Positions 44,411 through 52,964 of a DNA stretch of 64,000 nt are shown here, piece by piece. The notes beneath the pieces are model-generated. The model worked only from the letters and a program-made list of their open reading frames with translations, was not told the DNA's origin and did not search any database. Numbering within the stretch: the first letter of the stretch is position 1; each line of letters begins with the position of its first letter. Origin of the DNA: RBG-16-58-11 sp043783305 (GTDB lineage: Bacteria > Pseudomonadota > Gammaproteobacteria > Burkholderiales > Thiobacteraceae); NCBI GenBank assembly GCA_043783305.1, contig JAYVZN010000074.1, forward strand, positions 10,134 through 74,133, given 5' to 3'. The position numbers and the translations under genes were made by a program.

Positions 44411-45886
44411 ATGCAGTCCTCTTTTGCAAGGATTTTCCTCGTAGCCACGCTGGCCGTGCTCGCGCTCGTCGCTATCGCGGCATCGCTCCTATTCCACTTT
44501 ACACAAGAACGCGAACGCCAATCGAGGCAACGTGCACCTGCCTATGCCGGTCAATTATTGGCACATCAAATCGAAGTCATTAGCGGCGAATGGAGCCGCG
44601 CGACACAAGCCATTGCCCAGTCACCGTTAACGCTCCTGCTACTCCAAACCCGTGATGACGCGTCGCGACTCGAACAACTCGACCGAATTATCAGTTTGCA
44701 TCCGCATCTTGGAAATATTTATGTGATCAGTAGCGATCAAGCCAACGGTCAAAAGCCCATCCGTGAAATTCTAAGCCGGCAACAAATGCAGATGATCGAA
44801 ACGGCGCACTCGGCGCAAAATAAGGCACCCGTCTTGCATGCTGAAGCGTTGCAACTTTCCTTATCCGAGCCGGTTCGAAGTGCGGATGGCACCGTCATCG
44901 GCCATGTCTTGATTACGCGCCATCTGCAAGAAATCAGCACCCTATTTAACCAAAGTCCCTTGCTAAACGGCTATGCCGAATTGCGGCAAGTAGGTACCAA
45001 TCCCGACACCCTTCTGAAACGTGGTAATGAGCAACTTAAAGCAAACGGTATTTTTGAAATGCTGCCCATTGCGGGAACCCCCTGGCGCTTAGTGATTTGG
45101 CCGAACCCCGTAACCGGTGCCATCACCAACAATCCCTTGCACTACTTGCTACTGATTTGCGCAGTGCTCGCACTACTGATCTGCACTGTATTCGGTCTTG
45201 CGTACGCAGCGACTAATCGCGCCCTGCAAAATGATTTAAGTGTTCTAACCAAGCTCTTCTCCGACATCACGCATGACCGTATGCGCAAACATTACAACGT
45301 GCGCTTGAAAGAACTTAAAAATGGCTACCAGGTGATGTATCAACTGGGAAAACTAATGCTCGGAAAACATTTGCGCATTATCAACTCCGCGGACACCGAT
45401 CATCTTTCTCAAGTCCATAACCGGCGTAGTTTTGAAGCCAAACAACATCATGTTTTTGCACGTGTCAACGAGGGGTGGGCGCATAGCTTGTTAATTCTTG
45501 ATATCGATAATTTCAAACAAGTGAACGACACTTACGGTCACGATGCCGGCGATCAATTGATCGTGCAATTTGGTAAAGCCCTTAAACAATATCTGAGGGG
45601 TAGCGACTTTGTAACACGCTTGGGCGGCGACGAGTTTTGTGTAATTTTCCCGAATACGCCGCTGGCTAAAGCCCAAGAATTGGCACAACGCCTACGCGAA
45701 AATTTACCCCAAGAAATGGAATTAAAGCCAGACTTAATGCACCGCGTGGGTTGGAGCGGCGGACTATCGGAGTATAGCCGCCAGGATAAATCAGAAAATG
45801 CAGCGCTCGCACGTGCCGATCAAGCTTTACTCGACGCGAAGCGGGCAGGACGTAATCGAACGGAAGTTCATGCCGTCGCCGCCTGA
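44411..45886 (+). CDS. membrane diguanylate cyclase
   Basis: The protein has 491 residues. Transmembrane segment near 8-30 (IFLVATLAVLALVAIAASLL) and a second near 247-268 (LHYLLLICAVLALLICTVFG) enclose a periplasmic Cache-like sensor. The C-terminal GGDEF domain (about 325-488) has an intact active site RLGGDEF and an upstream RGSD inhibitory I-site five residues before it, so a c-di-GMP-making, feedback-inhibited enzyme is likely. The ATG at 44411 is chosen because the membrane segment starts there; an upstream TTG is possible. Its ligand is unknown. Confidence 0.88.
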   Translation: MQSSFARIFLVATLAVLALVAIAASLLFHFTQERERQSRQRAPAYAGQLLAHQIEVISGEWSRATQAIAQSPLTLLLLQTRDDASRLEQLDRIISLHPHLGNIYVISSDQANGQKPIREILSRQQMQMIETAHSAQNKAPVLHAEALQLSLSEPVRSADGTVIGHVLITRHLQEISTLFNQSPLLNGYAELRQVGTNPDTLLKRGNEQLKANGIFEMLPIAGTPWRLVIWPNPVTGAITNNPLHYLLLICAVLALLICTVFGLAYAATNRALQNDLSVLTKLFSDITHDRMRKHYNVRLKELKNGYQVMYQLGKLMLGKHLRIINSADTDHLSQVHNRRSFEAKQHHVFARVNEGWAHSLLILDIDNFKQVNDTYGHDAGDQLIVQFGKALKQYLRGSDFVTRLGGDEFCVIFPNTPLAKAQELAQRLRENLPQEMELKPDLMHRVGWSGGLSEYSRQDKSENAALARADQALLDAKRAGRNRTEVHAVAA

Positions 45887-46117
45887 GCTTTTGAATTTGA
45901 TTTGCTGTGCCGTTCTGCGGCGGCGCTTCTATTCTCCAGACCAGCTCATCAACCCACCCCTTTTTAATAGCGCAGAATTTGTACCCGCCACGATTACTCC
46001 CTGCTGCGGTTCTCAAGGTGTCGATGCTAGATTAGAGCCTTCCACCACGAAGTTGATACCCCTAGTGGAAAACTCTGTAAAATCGTAACATTTCTCACAA
46101 ATTCCAAAATTCCAACT

Positions 46118-47368
46118 ATGCAGTTGTTTGCTTTCGGCATTAACCACCAGACCGCACCGCTCGCCATTCGCGAGCAGGTGGCGTTTCCGGACGAACGCTT
46201 AGAGCCCGCCCTGCACGACTTAGCCGCACGACATGCCGTCAAAGAAGCGGCCATTCTCTCCACCTGCAATCGCACCGAAATTTACTGCAATACCGCACAG
46301 CCGTCGCTCGCCATTGAGTGGATGGCTGAATTTCACCAAATTCAAACAGACCTCATTGCGCCTTATCTTTACACTTTCCCGCAGGAACAAGCCGTTAAGC
46401 ATGCGTTTCGTGTTGCCAGCGGCTTAGATTCAATGGTCTTGGGTGAACCACAAATTCTAGGACAAATGAAACAAGCGGTTAGAACAGCAGAAACCGCCGG
46501 GACGCTGGGGACACTGCTGCATAAATTATTTCAGCGCACCTTTTCAGTCGCAAAAGAAGTCCGCAGTACCACCGACATCGGTGCGAATTCCGTTTCGATG
46601 GCCGCCGCCGCCGTACGCTTGGCGCAACGTATTTTCCCCAGTATCCGCGAGCAATCGGTGTTATTTATCGGCGCGGGTGAAATGATTGAATTGTGTTTGG
46701 ATCATTTTCACGCGCAACATCCCAAATCGATCACCATTGCCAATCGCACGCTAGAGCGCGCGCGCGTGCTGGCGCGCCGCGTCAATGCCGACGCGGTCAC
46801 CTTGAACGAATTACCCGATGTGCTGGCGCGTCACGACATTCTCATTAGCTGCACGGCATCGCCTTTGCCCATCCTTGGTAAAGGCATGGTCGAACGCGCC
46901 ATTAAATTACGTAAACACCGCCCGATGTTTATGGTTGATTTGGCTGTACCGCGTGATATTGAGCCGGAGGTTGGTGCCTTAAACGACGTATTTCTGTATG
47001 CCGTTGATGACTTGGCCGATGTGGTAAAACAAGGGATGGATAGCCGTCAAGCGGCTGCCGGACAAGCCGAAAGCATTATCGAAACCCGGGTGCAAAATTT
47101 TATGGAATGGATGCAATCGCGCGGTACCGTGCCGACCATCCGTGCTCTACGCGACCATGCCGAACGCCAGCGCCGCCAAGAATTAGAACGCGCACTAAAG
47201 CAATTGGCCCGTGGCGATGCCCCCGAGAAAGTGATGGATTATTTATCGCAGGCCCTCACCAATAAACTTCTGCACGGCCCGACGCATGCATTGAGTAATG
47301 CCGAACAAGGTGAACGCGAATCACTCGATTCTTTGTTGCGCCGACTCTACCACTTGCACCAAGAATGA
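46118..47368 (+). CDS. hemA: glutamyl-tRNA reductase
   Basis: The protein has 416 residues. The catalytic Cys50 lies in STCNRTEIYC; the NADPH-binding domain begins VLFIGAGEMIELCLDHF; MVDLAVPRDIEPEV is conserved. It makes glutamate-1-semialdehyde, the first dedicated step of tetrapyrrole synthesis, which also supplies heme to the ccm pathway in this window. Its stop overlaps the prfA start (ATGA). Confidence 0.97.
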   Translation: MQLFAFGINHQTAPLAIREQVAFPDERLEPALHDLAARHAVKEAAILSTCNRTEIYCNTAQPSLAIEWMAEFHQIQTDLIAPYLYTFPQEQAVKHAFRVASGLDSMVLGEPQILGQMKQAVRTAETAGTLGTLLHKLFQRTFSVAKEVRSTTDIGANSVSMAAAAVRLAQRIFPSIREQSVLFIGAGEMIELCLDHFHAQHPKSITIANRTLERARVLARRVNADAVTLNELPDVLARHDILISCTASPLPILGKGMVERAIKLRKHRPMFMVDLAVPRDIEPEVGALNDVFLYAVDDLADVVKQGMDSRQAAAGQAESIIETRVQNFMEWMQSRGTVPTIRALRDHAERQRRQELERALKQLARGDAPEKVMDYLSQALTNKLLHGPTHALSNAEQGERESLDSLLRRLYHLHQE

Positions 47369-48450
47369 AACCCTCTCTGAATGAAAAACTCATCCAGTTA
47401 AGCGAGCGATTGGAAGAGCTAAACCTGCTATTAAGTGCAGAAGACAGCACGCATGATCTGGATAATTATCGCCGACTCACTCGCGAGCACGCAGAAATCG
47501 GCGCGGTAGTTGCGTTGTTTCACGATTTTCAACAAGTCGAGCGCGACATCGTTACGGCCAAAGAAATGCTCTCCGACTCGGATTTGAAAGCCTTTGCGGA
47601 AGCTGAGTTAACGGAAAATCAAACCAAACTCGAAACGCTGGAGCGTGACTTACAAAAACTACTACTCCCCAAAGATTCTAATGACGAACGCAATATTTTC
47701 CTGGAAATTCGCGCCGGCACAGGCGGCGATGAGTCAGCACTCTTTGCCGGTGATTTATTCCGCATGTACTCGCGCTACGCCGAACGCCAAGGTTGGAAAG
47801 TCGAGGTGGTTTCACATAGCGAGGGTGAGGTCGGTGGTTTTAAAGAAATTATTGCGCAAGTACTCGGCGTGGGCGTTTATTCGAAACTGAAATTCGAGTC
47901 CGGCGGGCATCGCGTGCAGCGTGTCCCCGATACCGAAACGCAGGGCCGTATTCATACTTCGGCCTGTACTGTCGCCGTTTTGCCGGAAGCCGACGAAGTC
48001 AGCGATGTCGTGCTCAATCCAGCGGATCTGCGTATCGACACTTATCGCGCTTCGGGCGCGGGCGGTCAGCATATTAACAAAACCGATTCGGCCGTGCGCA
48101 TCACACACCTACCCACCGGCATTGTCGTGGAATGCCAAGACGACCGCTCGCAACACCGCAATAAAGCGCAGGCGATGTCCGTTTTAGCCGCGCGCATCAA
48201 GGATCAGCAATTGCGCGCGCAACACGACAAAGAAGCGGCAACGCGTAAATCTTTGATCGGCAGCGGTGATCGCTCCGAACGTATCCGTACTTATAATTTC
48301 CCGCAAGGACGCATTACCGATCACCGCATCAATCTCACGCTGTATAAAATCGATGCAATCATGGATGGCGACATGGATGAATTAGCGCAAGCACTTTCCA
48401 GCCAATATCAAGCGGATCAGCTCGCCGCTTTGGGGGAGCAACCCGCGTGA
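47365..48450 (+). CDS. prfA: peptide chain release factor 1
   Basis: The protein has 361 residues. GGQ at 233-235 (GAGGQHINKTDSAVRI) catalyses peptidyl-tRNA hydrolysis, and the codon-recognition loop has the PxT-type segment of RF1 (RVPDTETQGRIH). RF1 reads UAA and UAG. The order hemA-prfA-prmC is ancient and joins the factor with the enzyme that methylates its GGQ glutamine. Four-base overlaps on both sides. Confidence 0.97.
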   Translation: MKPSLNEKLIQLSERLEELNLLLSAEDSTHDLDNYRRLTREHAEIGAVVALFHDFQQVERDIVTAKEMLSDSDLKAFAEAELTENQTKLETLERDLQKLLLPKDSNDERNIFLEIRAGTGGDESALFAGDLFRMYSRYAERQGWKVEVVSHSEGEVGGFKEIIAQVLGVGVYSKLKFESGGHRVQRVPDTETQGRIHTSACTVAVLPEADEVSDVVLNPADLRIDTYRASGAGGQHINKTDSAVRITHLPTGIVVECQDDRSQHRNKAQAMSVLAARIKDQQLRAQHDKEAATRKSLIGSGDRSERIRTYNFPQGRITDHRINLTLYKIDAIMDGDMDELAQALSSQYQADQLAALGEQPA

Positions 48451-49301
48451 CGCAACTGGGCTTGGTATTACGCGATGCGCGTACGCGGCTCAGTGAAACA
48501 TTAACGCTAGAAGCAAATCAGGCGGCACTGGAAGCACAAATACTGCTTGCGCATACGTTAAATAAATCGCGTGCTTACTTGCTCGCCCATCCAGAAACCG
48601 TTCTTGATCAATCCGTCGTATCTCTTTTTACTGGCTTGCTGCATCGTCGCCTAGAAGGCGAGCCCATCGCCTACATCCTCGGGCAGCGTGAATTTTATGG
48701 TTTTGAATTTTGTATTACTCCGGCTGTATTGATCCCGCGGCCGGAAACCGAATTACTGGTGGATCTGGCGCTGGCGCATATTCCGCTCCAGCACCCGATA
48801 CAAGTTTTAGATTTGGGCACAGGCAGCGGCGCGATTGCCGTTACTTTGGCCAAACTGAGACCACAAGCGTTGGTCACAGCGGTGGATATCTCGCCTTGCG
48901 CACTTGCCGTCGCCCAACAGAATGCCGCTCGGCTGGGAACAAGCAATGTGCGCTTTATTGAGAGTGATTGGTTTGAGGCACTAGATCCAAGCAAACAATT
49001 TGACCTGATCATCTCCAACCCACCCTACATTGCCGTCAACGACCCGCACCTGCAACAAGGCGATGTCCGCTTCGAGCCGATTGGTGCCTTACACTCCGGC
49101 GCAGATGGCTTGGACGCTATCCGCCACATCACTCAAGAATTCCAGCGCTTTTCGACCCTAAATGGATGGCTCTTGTTTGAGCACGGATTCAATCAACAAC
49201 GGGCTTGCGCGGACATAATGACTTTATTAGACTTCACGGACATTTCCTGTCACCTTGATCTAGCTGGCCACCCACGTGTGAGCGGTGGCAAAAAATCGTG
49301 A
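48447..49301 (+). CDS. prmC: release factor glutamine methyltransferase PrmC
   Basis: The protein has 284 residues. SAM-binding motif VLDLGTGSGAIAVTLA, the catalytic NPPY in LIISNPPYIAVND, and the N-terminal helical release-factor-binding domain. It N5-methylates Gln235 of RF1 (and the equivalent in RF2). Last gene of the hemA-prfA-prmC operon; it is followed by a 350-base AT-rich gap. Confidence 0.96.
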   Translation: MTQLGLVLRDARTRLSETLTLEANQAALEAQILLAHTLNKSRAYLLAHPETVLDQSVVSLFTGLLHRRLEGEPIAYILGQREFYGFEFCITPAVLIPRPETELLVDLALAHIPLQHPIQVLDLGTGSGAIAVTLAKLRPQALVTAVDISPCALAVAQQNAARLGTSNVRFIESDWFEALDPSKQFDLIISNPPYIAVNDPHLQQGDVRFEPIGALHSGADGLDAIRHITQEFQRFSTLNGWLLFEHGFNQQRACADIMTLLDFTDISCHLDLAGHPRVSGGKKS

Positions 49302-49358
49302 ATTGCGTCGAAAGAATTGCACTGTCCCTTAGCTAAAAACGTGATACGGATCAGCGCC

Positions 49359-49378
49359 ATCAAATTGATTAATTTGAT
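49359..49378. repeat. perfect 8-bp inverted repeat, 4-base loop
   Basis: ATCAAATT-GATT-AATTTGAT; no U-run follows, so an operator is more likely than a terminator. Confidence 0.5.
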
Positions 49379-49484
49379 GTTTATCAATAGCAAGGTATTA
49401 CGCAGCCACGGCATGTCAGAAAATTTTACAGTTGCTTGTAATTATGGTTTTTGCTGAACCCCTAAAAAATAGTTATCCTACTGA

Positions 49485-49504
49485 TTATATTATTAAAAAT
49501 ATAA
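49485..49504. repeat. AT-only inverted repeat, 7-bp arms
   Basis: TTATATT-ATTAAA-AATATAA; could be an AT-hook or nucleoid-protein target, or chance in AT-rich DNA. Confidence 0.4.
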
Positions 49505-49652
49505 CGATTAGCAATCTGGATCAATTGTTGCTTATACTTACCTATATCTTAGAGTGATGTGCACTTAAGTTTTGTGCAGAATACTCTACAGTATCTGCGT
49601 AGGATTTCTAACTTAGGAACATCGGTTCGTGGAAAATTACAAGGATTTTCAA

Positions 49653-50555
49653 ATGGATAAGGACAATAAACCCGACTCGCAAGCATCAGAAAGCCAAGCT
49701 GTGACTTCGGAAACAAACCAATCGCGTCGTCACTTTACGAAAAAAATTGCCGGTTCAGGCGTGATCTTGACCCTTGCCAGCCAACCGGTACTGGGAACCT
49801 ACGCCACCAAGTGCACCGTATCCGGAAACCTATCCGGCAATCTTTCGCGCGCCAATAACACCAACCCCTGTAACTCTTGCGGCAAGGGCATGGATTATTG
49901 GGAACCACATAGCGAGTGCAAGACCAAAAGTTTTTACCAACACATGGGCAGCGAGTGCTCTGACACCAAGGACTCAACCACGAACAATAAATGCTCCTGG
50001 ATGATCAAGCCCAGCTATGAAAATTTCTGCCTTAAAAAAGAAGACTCCTACAGCAAATACGGTAGCGGCTATGCGTACGGCACTACCTGGTCTACGCGTT
50101 ATGACTCCTATCCAAATACCGGCTATTCCGCAGGTAAGCTAGCCGGTAGAAAAACGGTTGACAATAAAGGCAGCAATGCTTACAAGGATGTCAATTACAA
50201 GGGTAAGCGCGACGGTTACTATGATGGTTATAAAAACAAATGTATTTCTTGGGGCCACTCAACTTCACAGCAAGATTATCAGCGCGGTTACCGCGATGGC
50301 TACGAAGAGCGCTGCAAGGAGCAATATGGCTATGAGATTGACCACTGCCAAGGGGAACTGTGGAATTTTGCGCGCGAATGCCTGATTTCAGTCCTTAACT
50401 GCAAGATCCAATGCGTCAATGATTATCCCGTTACCGAAACGGTAGTCAAGGATATGTGGAATGCTTGCAAGAGCGGGGGCAAATATCAAGTTCGCACCGG
50501 TACCTACTGGAGCAGGGTGGACTGCATGAACTACCTCAAACAACTACACACCTGA
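49653..50555 (+). CDS. Tat-signal cysteine- and tyrosine-rich protein, candidate substrate of the HPr-rel-A type cluster
   Basis: The protein has 300 residues. I recognise no family. Residues 24-30 read SRRHFTK, matching the twin-arginine consensus S-R-R-x-F-x-K, followed by a moderately hydrophobic segment (IAGSGVILTLASQPVLGTYA), so Tat export is likely. The mature part has 15 Cys residues (54, 73, 76, 89, 102, 114, 126, 197, 221, 232, 243, 250, 254, 272, 291) and is very rich in Tyr, Gly, Ser and Lys. A repeated DGY-x3-C unit is seen at 191-197 and 215-221, each preceded by another G-Y. Start: ATG 49653 with AAGGAT about 7 bases upstream; a GTG 24 bases earlier is less likely. It begins the cluster with three genes resembling the HPr-rel-A system, whose 22-base gap suggests one transcript. 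Confidence 0.75.
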   Translation: MDKDNKPDSQASESQAVTSETNQSRRHFTKKIAGSGVILTLASQPVLGTYATKCTVSGNLSGNLSRANNTNPCNSCGKGMDYWEPHSECKTKSFYQHMGSECSDTKDSTTNNKCSWMIKPSYENFCLKKEDSYSKYGSGYAYGTTWSTRYDSYPNTGYSAGKLAGRKTVDNKGSNAYKDVNYKGKRDGYYDGYKNKCISWGHSTSQQDYQRGYRDGYEERCKEQYGYEIDHCQGELWNFARECLISVLNCKIQCVNDYPVTETVVKDMWNACKSGGKYQVRTGTYWSRVDCMNYLKQLHT

Positions 50556-50577
50556 TCACGCTTAGCCCTTAAACAAA

Positions 50578-50880
50578 ATGTCGGTTTTAAATTACGATGC
50601 GCAATGGCGCATCGATGGCCACCACAGATTATTATTCCGCTCCTGGAACGACGAAACCGATGTCGTCTGTTATGACACTACGTCCGGCGACACCCACCTG
50701 CTTAGCCCCTTCGTTGTATCATTGCTTTCACTCTTGCAAAGAGATAACGCCCTGCGCCTTGACGCTATTACGAGCCATGTGGCAGCATCGCTCGACGTAG
50801 AGTCCAATGAAACCCTGGTACTGGCAATTGAAGAAACCCTTTCCGAATTTACCGAGCGCGGTGTCCTCGCGCAGACCTAA
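50578..50880 (+). CDS. PqqD-like small protein, HPr-rel-A system
   Basis: The 100-residue protein resembles PqqD-type winged-helix proteins, which act as RiPP recognition elements: WRIDGHHRLLFRSWNDETDV, then the family pattern SGDTHLLSPFVVSLLSLLQ and a helical end. Proteins of this type occur in the uncharacterised HPr-rel-A system (TIGR04353-like). It would be expected to bind a precursor peptide and present it to a modifying enzyme. It lies 22 bases after the Cys-rich protein and 3 bases before the kinase gene. Confidence 0.82.
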   Translation: MSVLNYDAQWRIDGHHRLLFRSWNDETDVVCYDTTSGDTHLLSPFVVSLLSLLQRDNALRLDAITSHVAASLDVESNETLVLAIEETLSEFTERGVLAQT

Positions 50881-50883
50881 CTT

Positions 50884-51795
50884 TTGATTATCCGCGACTT
50901 GCCGCATCGGGATCTGCGACAGCGCTTGCGCCACGACGGTTTGAGTTTTTATACTGGCCCCTTTGCGACCCGCCTTCGAAGCACCATTCCCAGTGTAGTA
51001 GACGGCATTGCGCAACTGTATGCCGACTTTCCGCTGGCCCCAGGCGATGGCTTCGCCGATTTTCATGTGCAGCTCACGCTACCCAAGACTTTACGGCGCT
51101 GGATTCAGCCGCAGGTATTATTTATCCACGATGGCTTTCCCCCATTCAAACCCTTGCCGCTAGATCAGGCCTTTCCCATGCTGGAATGGGGCTTGAATTG
51201 GTGTGTCACAACCTATGCCCAGCAATATCTGATCATCCACGCAGCAGTCGTCGAACGAAATGGTTTTGCGGCCATTCTCCCGGCACCGCCCGGTTCTGGT
51301 AAAAGCACGCTGTGTGCGGCCTTGGTCAACCGTGGCTGGCGCTTACTTTCCGATGAGCTGACACTGATACGCAACGACGGAAAAATCGTCCCGCTGGCGC
51401 GCCCGGTCAGCCTCAAAAATGCATCCATCGACATCATCCGTAAATTTGAACCTAGCGCCTTCATCAACCGCGAAGCGCACGATACCGCCAAAGGCACCGT
51501 TGCGCACATGAGACCGCCCAGCGATGCAATCGCGCGCGTTGCAGAGCCAGCAATCCCAGCCTGGATTATTTTTCCAAAATATTCCGCAGGTGCTGCTACC
51601 ACGCTAAACCCTCGTCCCAAGGCACAGACTTTCATGGAGCTCGCGAACAATGCCTTTAACTATACCCTGCACGGTGCAAGCGGGTTTGCGCTATTGAACC
51701 AAGTAGTGAGCGGCTGCGCCTGTTTCGATTTCAACTATAGTCGGCTGGATGAAGCAATCTGTAGCTTTTCCGAACTGCGCCCCCAATCACGATGA
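50884..51795 (+). CDS. HprK-related kinase A
   Basis: The 303-residue protein has a P-loop APPGSGKST (134-142) and downstream segments LVNRGWRLLSDELTLI and PLARPVSLKN, the layout of HPr kinase/phosphorylase C-terminal domains (TIGR04352-like). No HPr gene is nearby, and classic HprK N-terminal sequence is absent, so the substrate is probably not HPr. The start is TTG, chosen because it begins 3 bases after the PqqD-like stop and gives MIIRDLPHRDLRQRLRHDG; no ATG is in range. It overlaps the next gene by four bases. Confidence 0.85.
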   Translation: MIIRDLPHRDLRQRLRHDGLSFYTGPFATRLRSTIPSVVDGIAQLYADFPLAPGDGFADFHVQLTLPKTLRRWIQPQVLFIHDGFPPFKPLPLDQAFPMLEWGLNWCVTTYAQQYLIIHAAVVERNGFAAILPAPPGSGKSTLCAALVNRGWRLLSDELTLIRNDGKIVPLARPVSLKNASIDIIRKFEPSAFINREAHDTAKGTVAHMRPPSDAIARVAEPAIPAWIIFPKYSAGAATTLNPRPKAQTFMELANNAFNYTLHGASGFALLNQVVSGCACFDFNYSRLDEAICSFSELRPQSR

Positions 51796-52880
51796 CCGCC
51801 GTTTACGACTTGACCGCGAAGGCCTTGCGCAACCCCGCAACAATACTGGGCCTGTCCGCCGCTAACTTGGATCTACTGATACGCCAAGCGCGGACAGCCA
51901 TGCTGTTACCGCGCCTAGGCAGCGTGTTAAATGAGCTGGGTTATCTGGAACAGCTCCCCGCTGCACCACGCGCGCATTTTGACTCCTCCCAGGTCATCGC
52001 AGATAAGCAAAACCAGGCTATTCGCTGGGAAATCGCCCGCATCCAAACGGCGCTACAGGACGCAGTTCCGGCTGTAATCCTGCTCAAGGGTGCAGCCTAC
52101 GTCCTGGCCGATTTGCCTGCTGCGCGTGGACGGTTTTTTTCCGATGTGGATCTTTTGGTACCCAAAGATAAACTTGGCGCGACCGAGGCCGCCTTAATGC
52201 TGGGCGGCTGGATCAGCGCGCATCATAACGCCTATGACCAACGCTACTATCGCGACTGGATGCACGAGCTACCGCCGATGCAACACCTAACACGACAAAC
52301 CGTATTGGACCTACACCACACGATACTCCCCGAAACCGCGCGCCTGCATCCCGATGCGCACAAGCTGATCGGTGCGGCTATATCCCTCCCGGGATATGTA
52401 GGTCTCCAAGTGCTGGCACCCGTCGATATGCTGCTACACAGCGCCACGCATTTATTTCATGAAGGCGAGTTCAATAAGGGTTTGCGCGACTTAAGCGACC
52501 TAGATATTTTACTGCGCCACTTCAGCCAGACGGACCCCGTCTTTTGGCAACGTCTATTAGTGCGCGCGCCAGAATTGAACCTGACACGACCACTGTTCTA
52601 TACTTTGCGCTACACCGCGCTGATTTTGCAAACCCCAGTTCCGCCGGACATTCAGCAATCTATTAGCAAACACACACCTGGCCAATTCACCTTACTACTC
52701 ATGGATACGCTATTCTCTAGGGCTTTTCGACCGCACCACGCTAGTTGTGATGACTGGCTCACCCGTCCGACGATGCTGCTGCTGTTCATCCGCTCGCACT
52801 GGCTAAAAATGCCTTTCCCGCTGCTGGTTCGCCATCTTTTTCATAAAGCCTTTATTTCTCCCAAGAGCGCCTCAACTTAA
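51792..52880 (+). CDS. nucleotidyltransferase-fold protein (PF14907-like)
   Basis: The protein has 362 residues. The nucleotidyltransferase core is visible as AVILLKGAAYVLADLPAARG followed by RFFSDVDLLVPKDKL, where the two Asp residues of SDVDLL would bind magnesium. A long helical C-terminal region follows (LLHSATHLFHEGEFNKGLRD, LSDLDILLRHF). Such proteins accompany HprK-related kinase A. The reaction (nucleotidyl transfer to a protein, peptide or sugar) is unknown. The ATGA overlap shows coupling with the kinase. Confidence 0.83.
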   Translation: MTAVYDLTAKALRNPATILGLSAANLDLLIRQARTAMLLPRLGSVLNELGYLEQLPAAPRAHFDSSQVIADKQNQAIRWEIARIQTALQDAVPAVILLKGAAYVLADLPAARGRFFSDVDLLVPKDKLGATEAALMLGGWISAHHNAYDQRYYRDWMHELPPMQHLTRQTVLDLHHTILPETARLHPDAHKLIGAAISLPGYVGLQVLAPVDMLLHSATHLFHEGEFNKGLRDLSDLDILLRHFSQTDPVFWQRLLVRAPELNLTRPLFYTLRYTALILQTPVPPDIQQSISKHTPGQFTLLLMDTLFSRAFRPHHASCDDWLTRPTMLLLFIRSHWLKMPFPLLVRHLFHKAFISPKSAST

Positions 52881-52887
52881 ATGCTTG

Positions 52888-52916
52888 TTGACGAACGTTA
52901 TCAGCCCCATTAGAAT
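52888..52916 (+). promoter_or_regulatory. sigma70-type promoter of grxD
   Basis: TTGACG, a 17-base spacer, then TAGAAT; a strong match. It starts just after the nucleotidyltransferase stop codon. Confidence 0.7.
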
Positions 52917-52941
52917 ACCCGATGTAATTTGTCGGGTATTC
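52913..52941 (+). promoter_or_regulatory. 10-bp palindrome overlapping the grxD -10 element
   Basis: GAATACCCGA and TCGGGTATTC flank a 9-base loop. The first arm overlaps the -10 hexamer, so it may be a repressor site or a 5' leader hairpin. No U-run follows. Confidence 0.65.
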
Positions 52942-52964
52942 ACCAAATTTATATGGAGCAGATT

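Larger units (their letters stand above)
49302..49652. other. AT-rich intergenic region upstream of the HPr-rel-A type cluster
   Basis: No gene is visible. The region is markedly more AT-rich than the genes around it and holds two perfect inverted repeats (49359-49378 and 49485-49504). Several TA-rich candidates for a -10 element occur between 49520 and 49570, but none pairs convincingly with a -35 element. The stretch most likely carries the promoter and control sites of the downstream cluster. Confidence 0.5.

Noticed and set aside
46047..46085. TTGATA and TAAAAT upstream of hemA as a promoter
   Set aside because: The spacer is 19 bases, too long for confidence.
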